Positions 1-6,352 of a DNA stretch of 16,070 nucleotides are shown piece after piece. Source of the stretch: a bacterium Ga0077546 (GTDB lineage Bacteria > Cyanobacteriota > Vampirovibrionia > Obscuribacterales > Obscuribacteraceae). The notes beneath the pieces were generated by a model. That model saw nothing but the letters and a program-made list of their open reading frames with translations, was not told the origin of the DNA and ran no database searches. Location: the NCBI GenBank assembly GCA_001464165.1, contig LNEX01000437.1, positions 1 through 16,070 of the forward strand, in the 5' to 3' direction. Made by a program: the position numbers and the translations under genes. Each line of letters begins with the position of its first letter. Position 1 is the stretch's first letter.

Positions 1-214
1 TCAGGTGAGTTTCACTCCAGCTTGCTCTAATCAAGTCAGCAAGCGCTTTTCCTGCGGTCAAGTAGTAAGAAGAATCACCGATATCACAGATGCGATGCTG
101 AAAAAAGAAGAGGTTGTAAACAACTCTGATAGTTAAGGCGAGTAACAGCACAAGAAGAGGCTGCCAGCCTGTTAATTTGAAAAGTACGCTGAGAGCGTTA
201 GTAAAGCGATTCAT
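1..214 (-). CDS. N-terminus of a probable membrane glycosyltransferase (partial, runs off left edge)
   Basis: The minus strand is open from an ATG at 214 to the window edge (71 codons, no stop). The product begins with a short basic stretch, then a hydrophobic segment at about residues 18-36 (LLVLLLALTIRVVYNLFFF). After it comes a polar region with GDSSYYLTAGKALADLI. One membrane helix followed by an extracytoplasmic loop with an acidic residue and a Tyr pair resembles the start of polytopic GT-C glycosyltransferases (ArnT/PMT or GT39-like). That assignment is inference from about 70 residues. An in-frame ATG at 253 would add 13 residues; neither start has a clear Shine-Dalgarno, so the start is uncertain. 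The gene diverges from the tRNA gene. Confidence 0.6.
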   Translation of the reverse strand, partial: MNRFTNALSVLFKLTGWQPLLVLLLALTIRVVYNLFFFQHRICDIGDSSYYLTAGKALADLIRASWSETHL

Positions 215-240
215 AAACTTAGGAATATCGTCACTTGTTC

Positions 241-270
241 TTGACGGAGGCATAAGAGCGCTGATAGGAT
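241..270 (+). promoter_or_regulatory. Probable sigma-70-type promoter for tRNA-Lys
   Basis: TTGACG at 241-246 (five of six matches to the -35 consensus) is followed after 18 bp by TAGGAT at 265-270, which has an extended -10 TG at 262-263. Transcription would start near 277, giving a leader of about 34 nt before the tRNA at 311. Position and orientation fit. The leader contains a small hairpin CCTTG-TTG-CAAGG at 275-287. Confidence 0.45.
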
Positions 271-310
271 GAGTCCTTGTTGCAAGGTACTATCTCGGTA
301 CCAGCTGCAT

Positions 311-383
311 GGGTCCGTAGCTCAGTTGGTAGAGCACTCGGCTTTTAACTGATTGGTCGTGCGTTCGAGTCGCACCGGACCCA
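311..383 (+). tRNA. trnK: tRNA-Lys (anticodon TTT)
   Basis: A complete 73-nt cloverleaf is visible. The acceptor stem GGGTCCG (311-317) pairs with CGGACCC (376-382) and the discriminator is A383. The D arm is GCTC/GAGC (320-323, 332-335). The anticodon arm is 337-353 with loop CTTTTAA (342-348), anticodon TTT at 344-346. The T arm is GTGCG/CGCAC (359-363, 371-375) around TTCGAGT. CCA is not encoded, so it must be added after transcription. The first anticodon-stem pair (27-43) is a C-T mismatch, and G340-T350 is a wobble pair; otherwise the fold is canonical. The gene has its own promoter candidate upstream and a strong terminator downstream, so it is probably a single-gene transcript. Confidence 0.97.
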
Positions 384-438
384 AATTTTCCGATTAGAAA
401 TATCTCAACAGATATTTTCGGGACGAAAAATAAGAACT

Positions 439-466
439 GCCCCGGCTCACACCGGGGCTTTTTTTT
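439..466 (+). terminator. Rho-independent terminator after tRNA-Lys
   Basis: GCCCCGG (439-445) and CCGGGGC (452-458) form a perfect 7-bp GC-rich stem with a 6-nt loop, followed at once by eight T residues (459-466). The orientation serves the tRNA transcript. On the minus strand the stem also lies just beyond the stop of the convergent gene ending at 471 and is followed by a looser T-rich stretch, so it may help end that transcript too. Confidence 0.92.
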
Positions 467-470
467 GCTC

Positions 471-932
471 TTACCAGGGGAAGTTGAAGCGGGCAAACAT
501 AGGCACGCTGCCGGCTGTCAGACCTTGGCGGAAGTCGAGAACGCCGATTTGCACACCTCTATCGTCAAACGACTCAGGATACAGATAAAGCGATACCGAG
601 AACTGCTCTACTTTGCCACGAGCGGTGGCACCAGCAGCTAACTCAAAAACAACCTCTAGGCCACGGGGGGTTCGCACCGGCTCGGCTAGCTCGAAATATT
701 TTTCAAGCATCAAGTCTTCACCGTAGGGTGGCGGCTCTTCAAAATCAACAGGCAACGAATGGGTAGTCCACTGCCAAAGGGTGTGGTCAGACCCTGATTT
801 TTTCAGGCTAACATTGAGCCTTGGAAACCAGTCGTCGCTACCATCAGACTCGCGATAGACAGAGAGCCGTCCTCTGGTCAACAAGGGCCTATCAATAAGG
901 AGTTGGCGCCCCTGGGCGTCGATCTCTTCCAT
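471..932 (-). CDS. Hypothetical protein, 153 aa
   Basis: I do not recognise this family. The start is well supported: AAAGGAG (minus strand, positions 941-947) lies 8 nt upstream of the ATG at 932. The product is soluble and acidic, with no signal peptide or membrane segment and no cysteine. It has alternating short hydrophobic stretches (RLSVYRES, RLNVSLKK, GLEVVFELAAG, FSVSLYLYPES) that suggest a beta-rich fold, and it ends in an aromatic tail, FARFNFPW. It is convergent with the tRNA gene and divergent from the LRR gene; the 71-80 bp between the divergent genes should hold both promoters. No function can be inferred. Confidence 0.8.
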   Translation of the reverse strand: MEEIDAQGRQLLIDRPLLTRGRLSVYRESDGSDDWFPRLNVSLKKSGSDHTLWQWTTHSLPVDFEEPPPYGEDLMLEKYFELAEPVRTPRGLEVVFELAAGATARGKVEQFSVSLYLYPESFDDRGVQIGVLDFRQGLTAGSVPMFARFNFPW

Positions 933-1012
933 TTAAATTACTCCTTTCAATACAGAGGAAAAGAATAACACCTGAAGACAGATTGACCTTAATCGGATAA
1001 TGTTTGAATGTT

Positions 1013-2413
1013 ATGAACGGCATGACTGAAAGACTACTGCGATTCCCCCAACGCTTTTCAATGGGCGGGCTCTTCACTGCTCCACTCTCCCAACCAGAGA
1101 CGTGGGACCTTTTCTCGACCCCACTTGGCCTGATTGTTAATCCGGAGAACCAGCCTATTAACTGGCAGTGGCTAGACGAAGCCCGGGGCGACGTCATCGT
1201 GCCTAATCCAGAAAGCTGCAAAATTCAGCTGAAAGTTTCGGCCAGCGCCGCTAACCTACTTTCCCCTCTCGAAAACTTGCCTTCGCAGTCGTTGCATGTG
1301 CTCGACATGAGCAGAAGCCAAATTAACGACCTTAGCCTTACCCATTTTTCGCATTTAAGCTCTTTGCGAGTGCTAGAGCTAGCTTATACGCCAATCGGTG
1401 ATGCTGGCTTAGCCTTTGTAGCCCGACTAGAAAATTTGGAGTCTTTGGGCTTGACGGCCACCAGTGTCACTTCTGATGGTTTGATTCACCTGACGGGTTT
1501 GAATCATTTGAAAGAACTCTGGCTCAATGGCACCCAAGTTGACGACAGTGCAGTTGAGTATATTAGTCAACTCAGCGAACTGAGATTGCTAGGGCTTTCT
1601 GGAACAACTTTCACTGATGCCGGGCTGGCTGGTCTGGTCGGTCTAAAAGACTTGGTCAGGCTATATCTCTTTAACACGAGTGTAAGCGAAGAAGGAATTG
1701 CCAAGTTGCGCGCGCAGATGCCGCAACTTAGAGTTAAATGGAAACGGGCAGCACCAACGAGACCAGAATATACACTAGCCGATTTGGTTGACCTTTCGAT
1801 TAAGGCAGCGCCGCCAGAAGGAACTAGTTCAGGAACTAGTTCAGGGGCTAGTTCAGGTTTAGCCTCGGGCTCACCCTCTAGCGCCGATGCAAAACCGAGA
1901 GCCAATTCTATGCAAAAACCAAAGCAAGAATCGATTGAAAAACCAGAGACAGTGCTCAGCCAAGACGATTTTTGGGACATTATCGATTTGCTTAATTGGG
2001 ACGAAGAAGGCAACGATGACGCTGTGATAGCACCGGCGGTGCAACAACTTTCGCAGTTGTCTAAAGAAGAAATTTTGGCCTTTCAGGAAATATTGAGCGA
2101 GAAGCTCTATATGATTGACGGAGAAAAGTATGCGCGCGAAATCGGCCGCGATTGCTTCAACGGCAACATCAAGCAGTTTTCAAAAGATTGGTTCTTGGCG
2201 GTACGCTGTTGTGCTGTTGCCAATGGCCAGCTTTTTTACAACGACGTCTTGCTTGATGCCGCAAGTATGCCTAAAGACCTTGGCTTTGCTGCCTTAACTA
2301 CCGTGGCACCAAGTGCCTACTGCCGCAAAACCGGCGACAATTTTAATTACAAAACCAAATGTTCAATTGATTCGTGTTCTAACCAAAAGGGTTGGCCCTC
2401 AATTCATGGCTGA
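1013..2413 (+). CDS. Leucine-rich repeat protein with C-terminal DUF4240-like domain
   Basis: Numbered from the ATG at 1013 (466 aa), residues 1-93 are an unassigned N-terminal region. About six 24-residue leucine-rich repeats follow from about residue 94, with the pattern LxxLxLxxTxxxDxGLxxLxxLxx (e.g. LRVLELAYTP, LKELWLNGTQ). A Ser/Thr/Gly/Ala-rich linker of GTSS repeats follows, then from about residue 318 a domain beginning QDDFWDIIDLLNWD with later motifs LSKEEILAF, DWFLAVRCCAV and LFYNDVLLDA. That pattern resembles DUF4240, a bacterial domain of unknown function. No signal peptide is evident, so it is probably cytoplasmic; the LRR part suggests protein binding. The start is uncertain: a TTG at 1004 and ATGs at 1013 and 1022 are in frame, with no Shine-Dalgarno. 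A GATAAT at 996-1001 could be a -10 element, implying a very short or absent leader. Its stop overlaps the next gene's start by 8 bp, suggesting translational coupling. Confidence 0.88.
   Translation: MNGMTERLLRFPQRFSMGGLFTAPLSQPETWDLFSTPLGLIVNPENQPINWQWLDEARGDVIVPNPESCKIQLKVSASAANLLSPLENLPSQSLHVLDMSRSQINDLSLTHFSHLSSLRVLELAYTPIGDAGLAFVARLENLESLGLTATSVTSDGLIHLTGLNHLKELWLNGTQVDDSAVEYISQLSELRLLGLSGTTFTDAGLAGLVGLKDLVRLYLFNTSVSEEGIAKLRAQMPQLRVKWKRAAPTRPEYTLADLVDLSIKAAPPEGTSSGTSSGASSGLASGSPSSADAKPRANSMQKPKQESIEKPETVLSQDDFWDIIDLLNWDEEGNDDAVIAPAVQQLSQLSKEEILAFQEILSEKLYMIDGEKYAREIGRDCFNGNIKQFSKDWFLAVRCCAVANGQLFYNDVLLDAASMPKDLGFAALTTVAPSAYCRKTGDNFNYKTKCSIDSCSNQKGWPSIHG
1820..1855 (+). repeat. Three tandem 12-bp units inside the LRR gene linker
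   Basis: GGAACTAGTTCA occurs twice exactly (1820-1831, 1832-1843), then once as GGGGCTAGTTCA (1844-1855), with a decayed partial unit after it. It encodes GTSS-GTSS-GASS, the flexible linker between the leucine-rich repeats and the C-terminal domain. The repeat is in frame, so copy number can change linker length without breaking the gene. Confidence 0.9.
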
Positions 2414-4577
2414 TAGCAAGACAAAAGTCAGCTCCGGCAAAAGAAGCACTCGCATAGCCGGCAAAGCACCTGACAAAAATCAGGCTAAAGTAATACGAGA
2501 TCATTTATGCCAAGCTGACCGCAAATTAGCGAAAATAATCGAGCAGGTCGGGCCCTTCACCCTCGCTATCGACGAAATGCAATCGAGCTACAGCGCCCTT
2601 GCTGAATCAATTGTTTATCAGCAAATCACTGGCAAAGCGGCCCAATCGATTTGCAACAAGATTATGAGCAATTTTGAGAGCCCAGTCTTTCCGAGCCCTA
2701 AGCAAATATTGGCAGTAGATATTGAAGCCTTGAGAGCATGTGGCCTATCACGCGGCAAGGCTATGGCGCTGCAAGATTTGGCTCTAAAAACCTTAGAGGG
2801 AGTGGTGCCAGAAATAGATGAGATGCATACTCTTTCAGACGAAGAACTGCTTGAGCGCTTGACGGCAGTGCGTGGCATTGGCCCATGGACAGTGCAAATG
2901 CTATTGATGTTTCGCCTAGGCCGCCTAGATGTATTGCCATCAACCGATTATGGTGTGCGCAAAGGCTATGCACTGACGTACTACGGTAAAAACCGGGCGC
3001 AATCAGAAGACTTGCCCAAACCGTCTGAAATTGCTGAGCGAGCAGAGCGTTGGCGGCCCTATAGATCGGCAGCCAGTTGGTATCTCTGGCGCTCTCTAGA
3101 AATAGACAAAGTCACTGTCATGAGAACGGCAAAAACAGCAAAGAACCCAGCAGCAAAAGCTAAAGCCGAGACTAAAAACAAAAAGGTCCTGGCAGCCAGC
3201 CTTGCACTACTAACATCACTAACAGCCTTTTTCTCAACACTAACAATGTTAGCCATGTATGTCGGTTTGTCGCCCCCAGCACAGGCCCAAAGCCGTCAAG
3301 GGCGCGGCTATAGCCAAGATCTCGATGATGAAGAAGACGATGCCCCAAGAAGGCCAGTCAAGGCGCCACCAAAATTGAGCGTGCCTGCTTATGTTACTTA
3401 CTGGTCCCATGACGCGTTGGGATACCATCCATCAATGGCCCTAACAATTGAGAACGTCAGCGATGTTAGCTTACTGGGTGAAGTGATTCAGCTGCAAGCT
3501 CACTTTCGCTTGGTGTCAGAAGGAATTTTGACAGTCTACCGCTGGCAAACTCGCCTTGATACCATCAGCAGCAAACAACAGGTTAACACCATAGCCCACA
3601 GCAAAAGACCTTTTGAACTGCCAATAGATCCAGCTGAATGGCCAATGATCGAGTGCAAAGTAATTTGCAAGATTGGAGACGCCAGCAGCGAAGAAACTCA
3701 AAATTTAGTAGTCGCTCGCATCGACCCAGTGGCAATGAGCGATGAAGACGCTCGCACTCAACTCAATTCGCAGCTAGGTCGCAATCGACTGGCGAAAGCA
3801 AAAATGGAGCAAGGCACGAAAAAATTTGAAGCCGAGCACGCTGCGGCCCACAAGCATACTCACTCATCGCTGCCAACTACCCCGCTCAAGCCACTGAAGC
3901 CCCCCGTAGCGAAGACCCTCACGTCTAGCAATAGCCAATTTGGTCAATCAGGCCAAGCAAATCAGCAATTACAGCCGGTGCAGCCAACTCAACCGCTGAA
4001 ACCCCTTACAGCAGTAGCGAACAGCTTGGGCAGTAGTTTCTCTAATGGCAATAACAACAATATAAATAACAATAATAACGTCGAGCAATTTTTGACTAAG
4101 AGCAATTTGCCTGGCCTTGGCGATGACTTCTATCACTTCGAAAAAGCCTTGGGCATGCCCACAGCCACTGATACAAAAGACAAAAATTGGATTTGGGCCA
4201 ACTATAAGAAGCATCCACAAGTGCACATTATTGCCGGCTCAAAGGGTCGCACTGGTAAAGCTGACGTTGTCGTTTGCGCCATTAGCCAAGAAAGCGGCTT
4301 AAGCGACACTCAATTTACCAATTTCGCCAAAGCTTTAGCTGGCAAATTCAAAGCCGGCGCTGGTCGCATCGAACTAGTAAACCTTACTAGCCAAAGCCTG
4401 CGCTCGGTCTACTTCACCAGCAGTGATTCAGGCCAGAAAGTAGCGGTAATTGCCGTCAGCCGCTTGCCTGGTTCAGTCAGTGAATTACTAAAAGAAGAAG
4501 GCCAGCGCTCAGATCTCTTACGCTTTGTCCTCAGCGGCTTAGGCGAGCCACCAGACCAGAACAACAGCAACGAGTAG
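2406..4577 (+). CDS. AlkA-type DNA glycosylase fused to a transmembrane segment and a probable extracytoplasmic region
   Basis: Numbered from the ATG at 2406 (724 aa), chosen because it overlaps the previous stop by 8 bp in the usual coupled manner; the frame stays open to 2313. Residues of about 15-235 form a complete DNA-3-methyladenine glycosylase II (AlkA, HhH-GPD) domain: YSALAESIVYQQITGKAA, the helix-hairpin-helix LTAVRGIGPWTVQM, then STDYGVRKGY with the expected catalytic Asp at D181, and the family-typical end ASWYLWRSLE. This enzyme class excises alkylated bases from DNA. Without a stop, a Lys-rich stretch and a hydrophobic helix (about 258-280, LAASLALLTSLTAFF) follow. The tail has a PAQAQ signal-like site, a folded segment, a Pro/Gln/Thr-rich region, an Asn run and a last unrecognised domain. 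An in-frame ATG at 3120 would give a stand-alone secreted protein with a normal signal peptide. So this is either a true fusion, a gene with an internal start, or two genes joined by a lost stop. Confidence 0.85.
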   Translation: MADSKTKVSSGKRSTRIAGKAPDKNQAKVIRDHLCQADRKLAKIIEQVGPFTLAIDEMQSSYSALAESIVYQQITGKAAQSICNKIMSNFESPVFPSPKQILAVDIEALRACGLSRGKAMALQDLALKTLEGVVPEIDEMHTLSDEELLERLTAVRGIGPWTVQMLLMFRLGRLDVLPSTDYGVRKGYALTYYGKNRAQSEDLPKPSEIAERAERWRPYRSAASWYLWRSLEIDKVTVMRTAKTAKNPAAKAKAETKNKKVLAASLALLTSLTAFFSTLTMLAMYVGLSPPAQAQSRQGRGYSQDLDDEEDDAPRRPVKAPPKLSVPAYVTYWSHDALGYHPSMALTIENVSDVSLLGEVIQLQAHFRLVSEGILTVYRWQTRLDTISSKQQVNTIAHSKRPFELPIDPAEWPMIECKVICKIGDASSEETQNLVVARIDPVAMSDEDARTQLNSQLGRNRLAKAKMEQGTKKFEAEHAAAHKHTHSSLPTTPLKPLKPPVAKTLTSSNSQFGQSGQANQQLQPVQPTQPLKPLTAVANSLGSSFSNGNNNNINNNNNVEQFLTKSNLPGLGDDFYHFEKALGMPTATDTKDKNWIWANYKKHPQVHIIAGSKGRTGKADVVVCAISQESGLSDTQFTNFAKALAGKFKAGAGRIELVNLTSQSLRSVYFTSSDSGQKVAVIAVSRLPGSVSELLKEEGQRSDLLRFVLSGLGEPPDQNNSNE
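4044..4079 (+). repeat. Asparagine-codon run (AAT/AAC) in the C-terminal half of the AlkA fusion
   Basis: Twelve consecutive codons here are AAT or AAC except one GGC and one ATA, encoding NGNNNNINNNNN (residues 547-558 from the 2406 start). It separates the Pro/Gln/Thr-rich linker from the final folded domain. It is a low-complexity tract prone to length change and to assembly error. Confidence 0.85.
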
Positions 4578-4662
4578 TCGGTATCAACAAGCGAACTCGC
4601 CACATGCGAATGATAAACATTTTAGAGAGTCTAAATTGTGCAATAAATATATAGTTGAGATC

Positions 4663-4668
4663 TATAAT
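4663..4668 (+). promoter_or_regulatory. Perfect -10 element (TATAAT) before the proline dehydrogenase gene
   Basis: TATAAT matches the sigma-70 -10 consensus exactly. No good -35 lies at 17 bp; the nearest candidate (TTGTGC, 4636-4641) is about 21 bp upstream. A start site near 4675 would fall on the in-frame TTG at 4674, so translation would begin at the ATG at 4716 with a leader of about 40 nt. Confidence 0.4.
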
Positions 4669-4715
4669 TCGGCTTGAAAACTCTTTCACAGATACAAACT
4701 CCGGTTAAGAATAAG

Positions 4716-5435
4716 ATGCTACAGGGCGACCAATCCACAGCAGCAAACAAAGCAGTTGTCGCTGCCCCTCCTTCCATTTTCGACAAAATACCAGTCTCAC
4801 TGGTTTTGATGTTGGCCAAACCTTATCTGGCTGGAGAGACAGCCAAAGAAGCTTTAGAGTTAGCCGAACAGCTCTATAAAGAGAATAAATTTAGCTCGAC
4901 TCTAGATATCCTCGGTGAAGATGCTATATCTGATGCAGACTGCGACCAATCAGTTGAGCACTACAAGCAATTAATTGATCAAATCGCCGCCCACAAGCTA
5001 CCGGGTGAGCAACGTCAACAGCCTACTGCTTCATTCAAACCCTCTATGTTTTCAACGGCAGCGCCCAAGGTTGGCCAGACCCGCTCTATTGAGCTAGACC
5101 GAGCCTATAACCGCATTGAAGCAGTTGTAGAGTATGCCAGTGTGCGCAACGTCAACGTTACCCTTGAAGCAGAAGATCACCGCTGGACTGATTTTCAATT
5201 AGAAACTTATTTCTCTTTGATAGAGTCCGGCTACCGCATTCTCGGTACGGTTTTGCAAACCAGATTATTTAGAACTGCTCAAGACATCAAACGCTTCGAT
5301 AGCCGCATGCGCACCAGGCTTGTTGTTGGTATCTACAATGAACCAGCCACAGTTGCACATACACAGAAACCAATAATGAAAGATTTGCTAGTGAAATATG
5401 CCCGAGAGCTGCTGAGAATTTCTTCAACACAGTAG
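4716..5435 (+). CDS. Proline dehydrogenase, N-terminal part of a disrupted gene
   Basis: Monofunctional proline dehydrogenases (PRODH) oxidise proline to pyrroline-5-carboxylate using FAD. Family features are PVSLVLMLAKPYLAGETAKEALELAEQLY, the STLDILGEDA strand, NVTLEAEDHRWTDFQLETYFSLI, and the late barrel strand TRLVVGIYNEPATVAHT. This frame stops with TAG at 5433-5435, straight after KYARELLRIS. At this point a PRODH should continue with a glycine-containing turn, a Thr-His-Asp motif and the last helices. Those last helices are found in another frame (next entry), so the gene is frameshifted. The ATG at 4716 is preferred over the in-frame TTG at 4674 because a TATAAT sits only 5 bp before the TTG. 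In most relatives the glycine before the late barrel Tyr is preceded by Lys; here it is Val. Confidence 0.85.
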   Translation: MLQGDQSTAANKAVVAAPPSIFDKIPVSLVLMLAKPYLAGETAKEALELAEQLYKENKFSSTLDILGEDAISDADCDQSVEHYKQLIDQIAAHKLPGEQRQQPTASFKPSMFSTAAPKVGQTRSIELDRAYNRIEAVVEYASVRNVNVTLEAEDHRWTDFQLETYFSLIESGYRILGTVLQTRLFRTAQDIKRFDSRMRTRLVVGIYNEPATVAHTQKPIMKDLLVKYARELLRISSTQ

Positions 5436-5725
5436 TGATACCAGATAAGGTGCCAACCAATCGTTTTGAAACGCAATACTTGCATGGGGTTCCGCGCAAA
5501 CGCTTCCAAAAGACTCTAGTCTCAGGCGAAATTTTCCAAAATCTTGAAGCCAAAGGCAAGAGCGATGCTGTATTCCAAAAGCTTGCCGCTGAAGGAATAC
5601 TAGTGCGCATGTACCTGCCTTTCGGCGAAGGCAAAGTAGCAGGGGCATATTGCCGCAGGCGCTTGAAAGAAAATCCAAACATGGCAGTCTACGGCATCAA
5701 GAATCTACTTAAGTTAGATTCCTAA
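5435..5725 (+). CDS. Proline dehydrogenase, C-terminal part of the disrupted gene
   Basis: This frame is open from upstream of the preceding stop (at least from 5402, reading AAENFFNTVVIPDKVPTNR) to TAA at 5723-5725. It carries the last part of proline dehydrogenase: NRFETQYLHGVPRKRF, AAEGILVRMYLPFGEG, and YCRRRLKENP, where the Arg pair corresponds to the conserved substrate-carboxylate contact. The GTG at 5435 is only the first possible codon after the upstream stop, with no convincing Shine-Dalgarno, so independent translation is unlikely. Compared with the family from memory, about 14-16 residues containing the Thr-His-Asp motif are absent between the two parts. A deletion of 3n+1 bases of roughly 43-49 nt would explain both the loss and the shift. 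The complete gene is best described as 4716-5725, probably a pseudogene unless the assembly is wrong. Confidence 0.8.
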   Translation: MIPDKVPTNRFETQYLHGVPRKRFQKTLVSGEIFQNLEAKGKSDAVFQKLAAEGILVRMYLPFGEGKVAGAYCRRRLKENPNMAVYGIKNLLKLDS

Positions 5726-5737
5726 ATTTAGCGCGAA

Positions 5738-6328
5738 GTGGATTCTGCTAGCCTAATCAATCAATTTTTGCTGGTGCTCCGCAATGGCGGCCGCATGCAG
5801 GCCATGCTGGAATTTGCCTGTAAAAGTCTGACTGAGACGTTCAAGGCATCACGTACCATCGTCTGGTTAGTTGTAGGTGATGGACTGCGAGCGGTTGAAT
5901 CCTTTTCCATTGACAAGGAAGAACAGCTAAGTGGCCTAACTCTTAGCAGTATCGAATCGATGACTATTGTCATGGCATTTCTCTCGCGCTTCCCCAACGA
6001 AAATGGAACGGGCGTATTCTCATTGCCAGAAGAATCATCAGGGAAGACGATTTACAGCAACAGCTCAGTTGTCGACAAAATGGCATTTCAGTCACAAATT
6101 TTGGCGCAGTTACGCTGGCGCGGAATATTTGCCGGATTGATCGACATTCAAAGCGATCAAGCAAGAGTATGGAGCGACGCAGAGCTAAAATGCTTGCAAG
6201 AAGTTTCGGTCGCCCTTTCAGTTTTAGTTGGACAAATCCGCGATGCATCGCAGCTAGCAGCCGATCTTTGCGAACTAAAAGCAGCCCAAGTGGCGGGCAC
6301 GGTTATAACTTCTGCTGACTTGTCTTAG
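5738..6328 (+). CDS. GAF-domain protein, 196 aa
   Basis: A single GAF domain fills most of the protein: GRMQAMLEFACKSLTETFKA (about 18-37) as the first helix, SRTIVWLV as the first strand, and RGIFAGLIDIQSDQARVW then DAELKCLQEVSVALSVLVGQ (about 127-168) as the terminal strand and helix. GAF domains bind small ligands or mediate dimerisation in signalling proteins. No output domain (kinase, cyclase, HD, helix-turn-helix) is attached, so this is a stand-alone sensor or scaffold. The start is GTG at 5738, 12 nt after the proline dehydrogenase stop and with only a weak purine-rich site before it, suggesting cotranscription. The gene converges on lipA with 10 bp between stops. Confidence 0.82.
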   Translation: MDSASLINQFLLVLRNGGRMQAMLEFACKSLTETFKASRTIVWLVVGDGLRAVESFSIDKEEQLSGLTLSSIESMTIVMAFLSRFPNENGTGVFSLPEESSGKTIYSNSSVVDKMAFQSQILAQLRWRGIFAGLIDIQSDQARVWSDAELKCLQEVSVALSVLVGQIRDASQLAADLCELKAAQVAGTVITSADLS

Positions 6329-6352
6329 ACCAAGACCATTAGACCAAGGCCA
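6325..6352. repeat. 14-bp tandem duplication at the convergent gene ends
   Basis: TTAGACCAAGACCA (6325-6338) is followed directly by TTAGACCAAGGCCA (6339-6352), 13 of 14 identical. TTAG in copy one supplies TAG, the stop of the GAF gene; TTA of copy two, read on the minus strand, is the TAA of lipA. Confidence 0.9.

Noticed and set aside
290..496. Minus-strand 68-codon open frame
   Set aside because: It lies across the tRNA-Lys gene and its terminator; the GATRTHDQSVKSRV-type peptide is the well-known spurious translation of tRNA antisense DNA.
1567..2013. 148-codon minus-strand frame inside the LRR gene
   Set aside because: It is antisense to the leucine-rich repeats and the Ser/Thr linker, and its low-complexity Pro/Glu/Leu sequence follows from those repeats; no start signal.
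2313..2405. Extension of the AlkA-fusion start upstream to 2313
   Set aside because: It would overlap the end of the LRR gene by 100 bp and adds sequence unlike AlkA; ATG 2406 gives the usual short overlap.
4674..4715. TTG at 4674 as the proline dehydrogenase start
   Set aside because: A perfect TATAAT sits 5 bp before it, so the TTG would be at the transcript start; no Shine-Dalgarno. ATG 4716 fits better.
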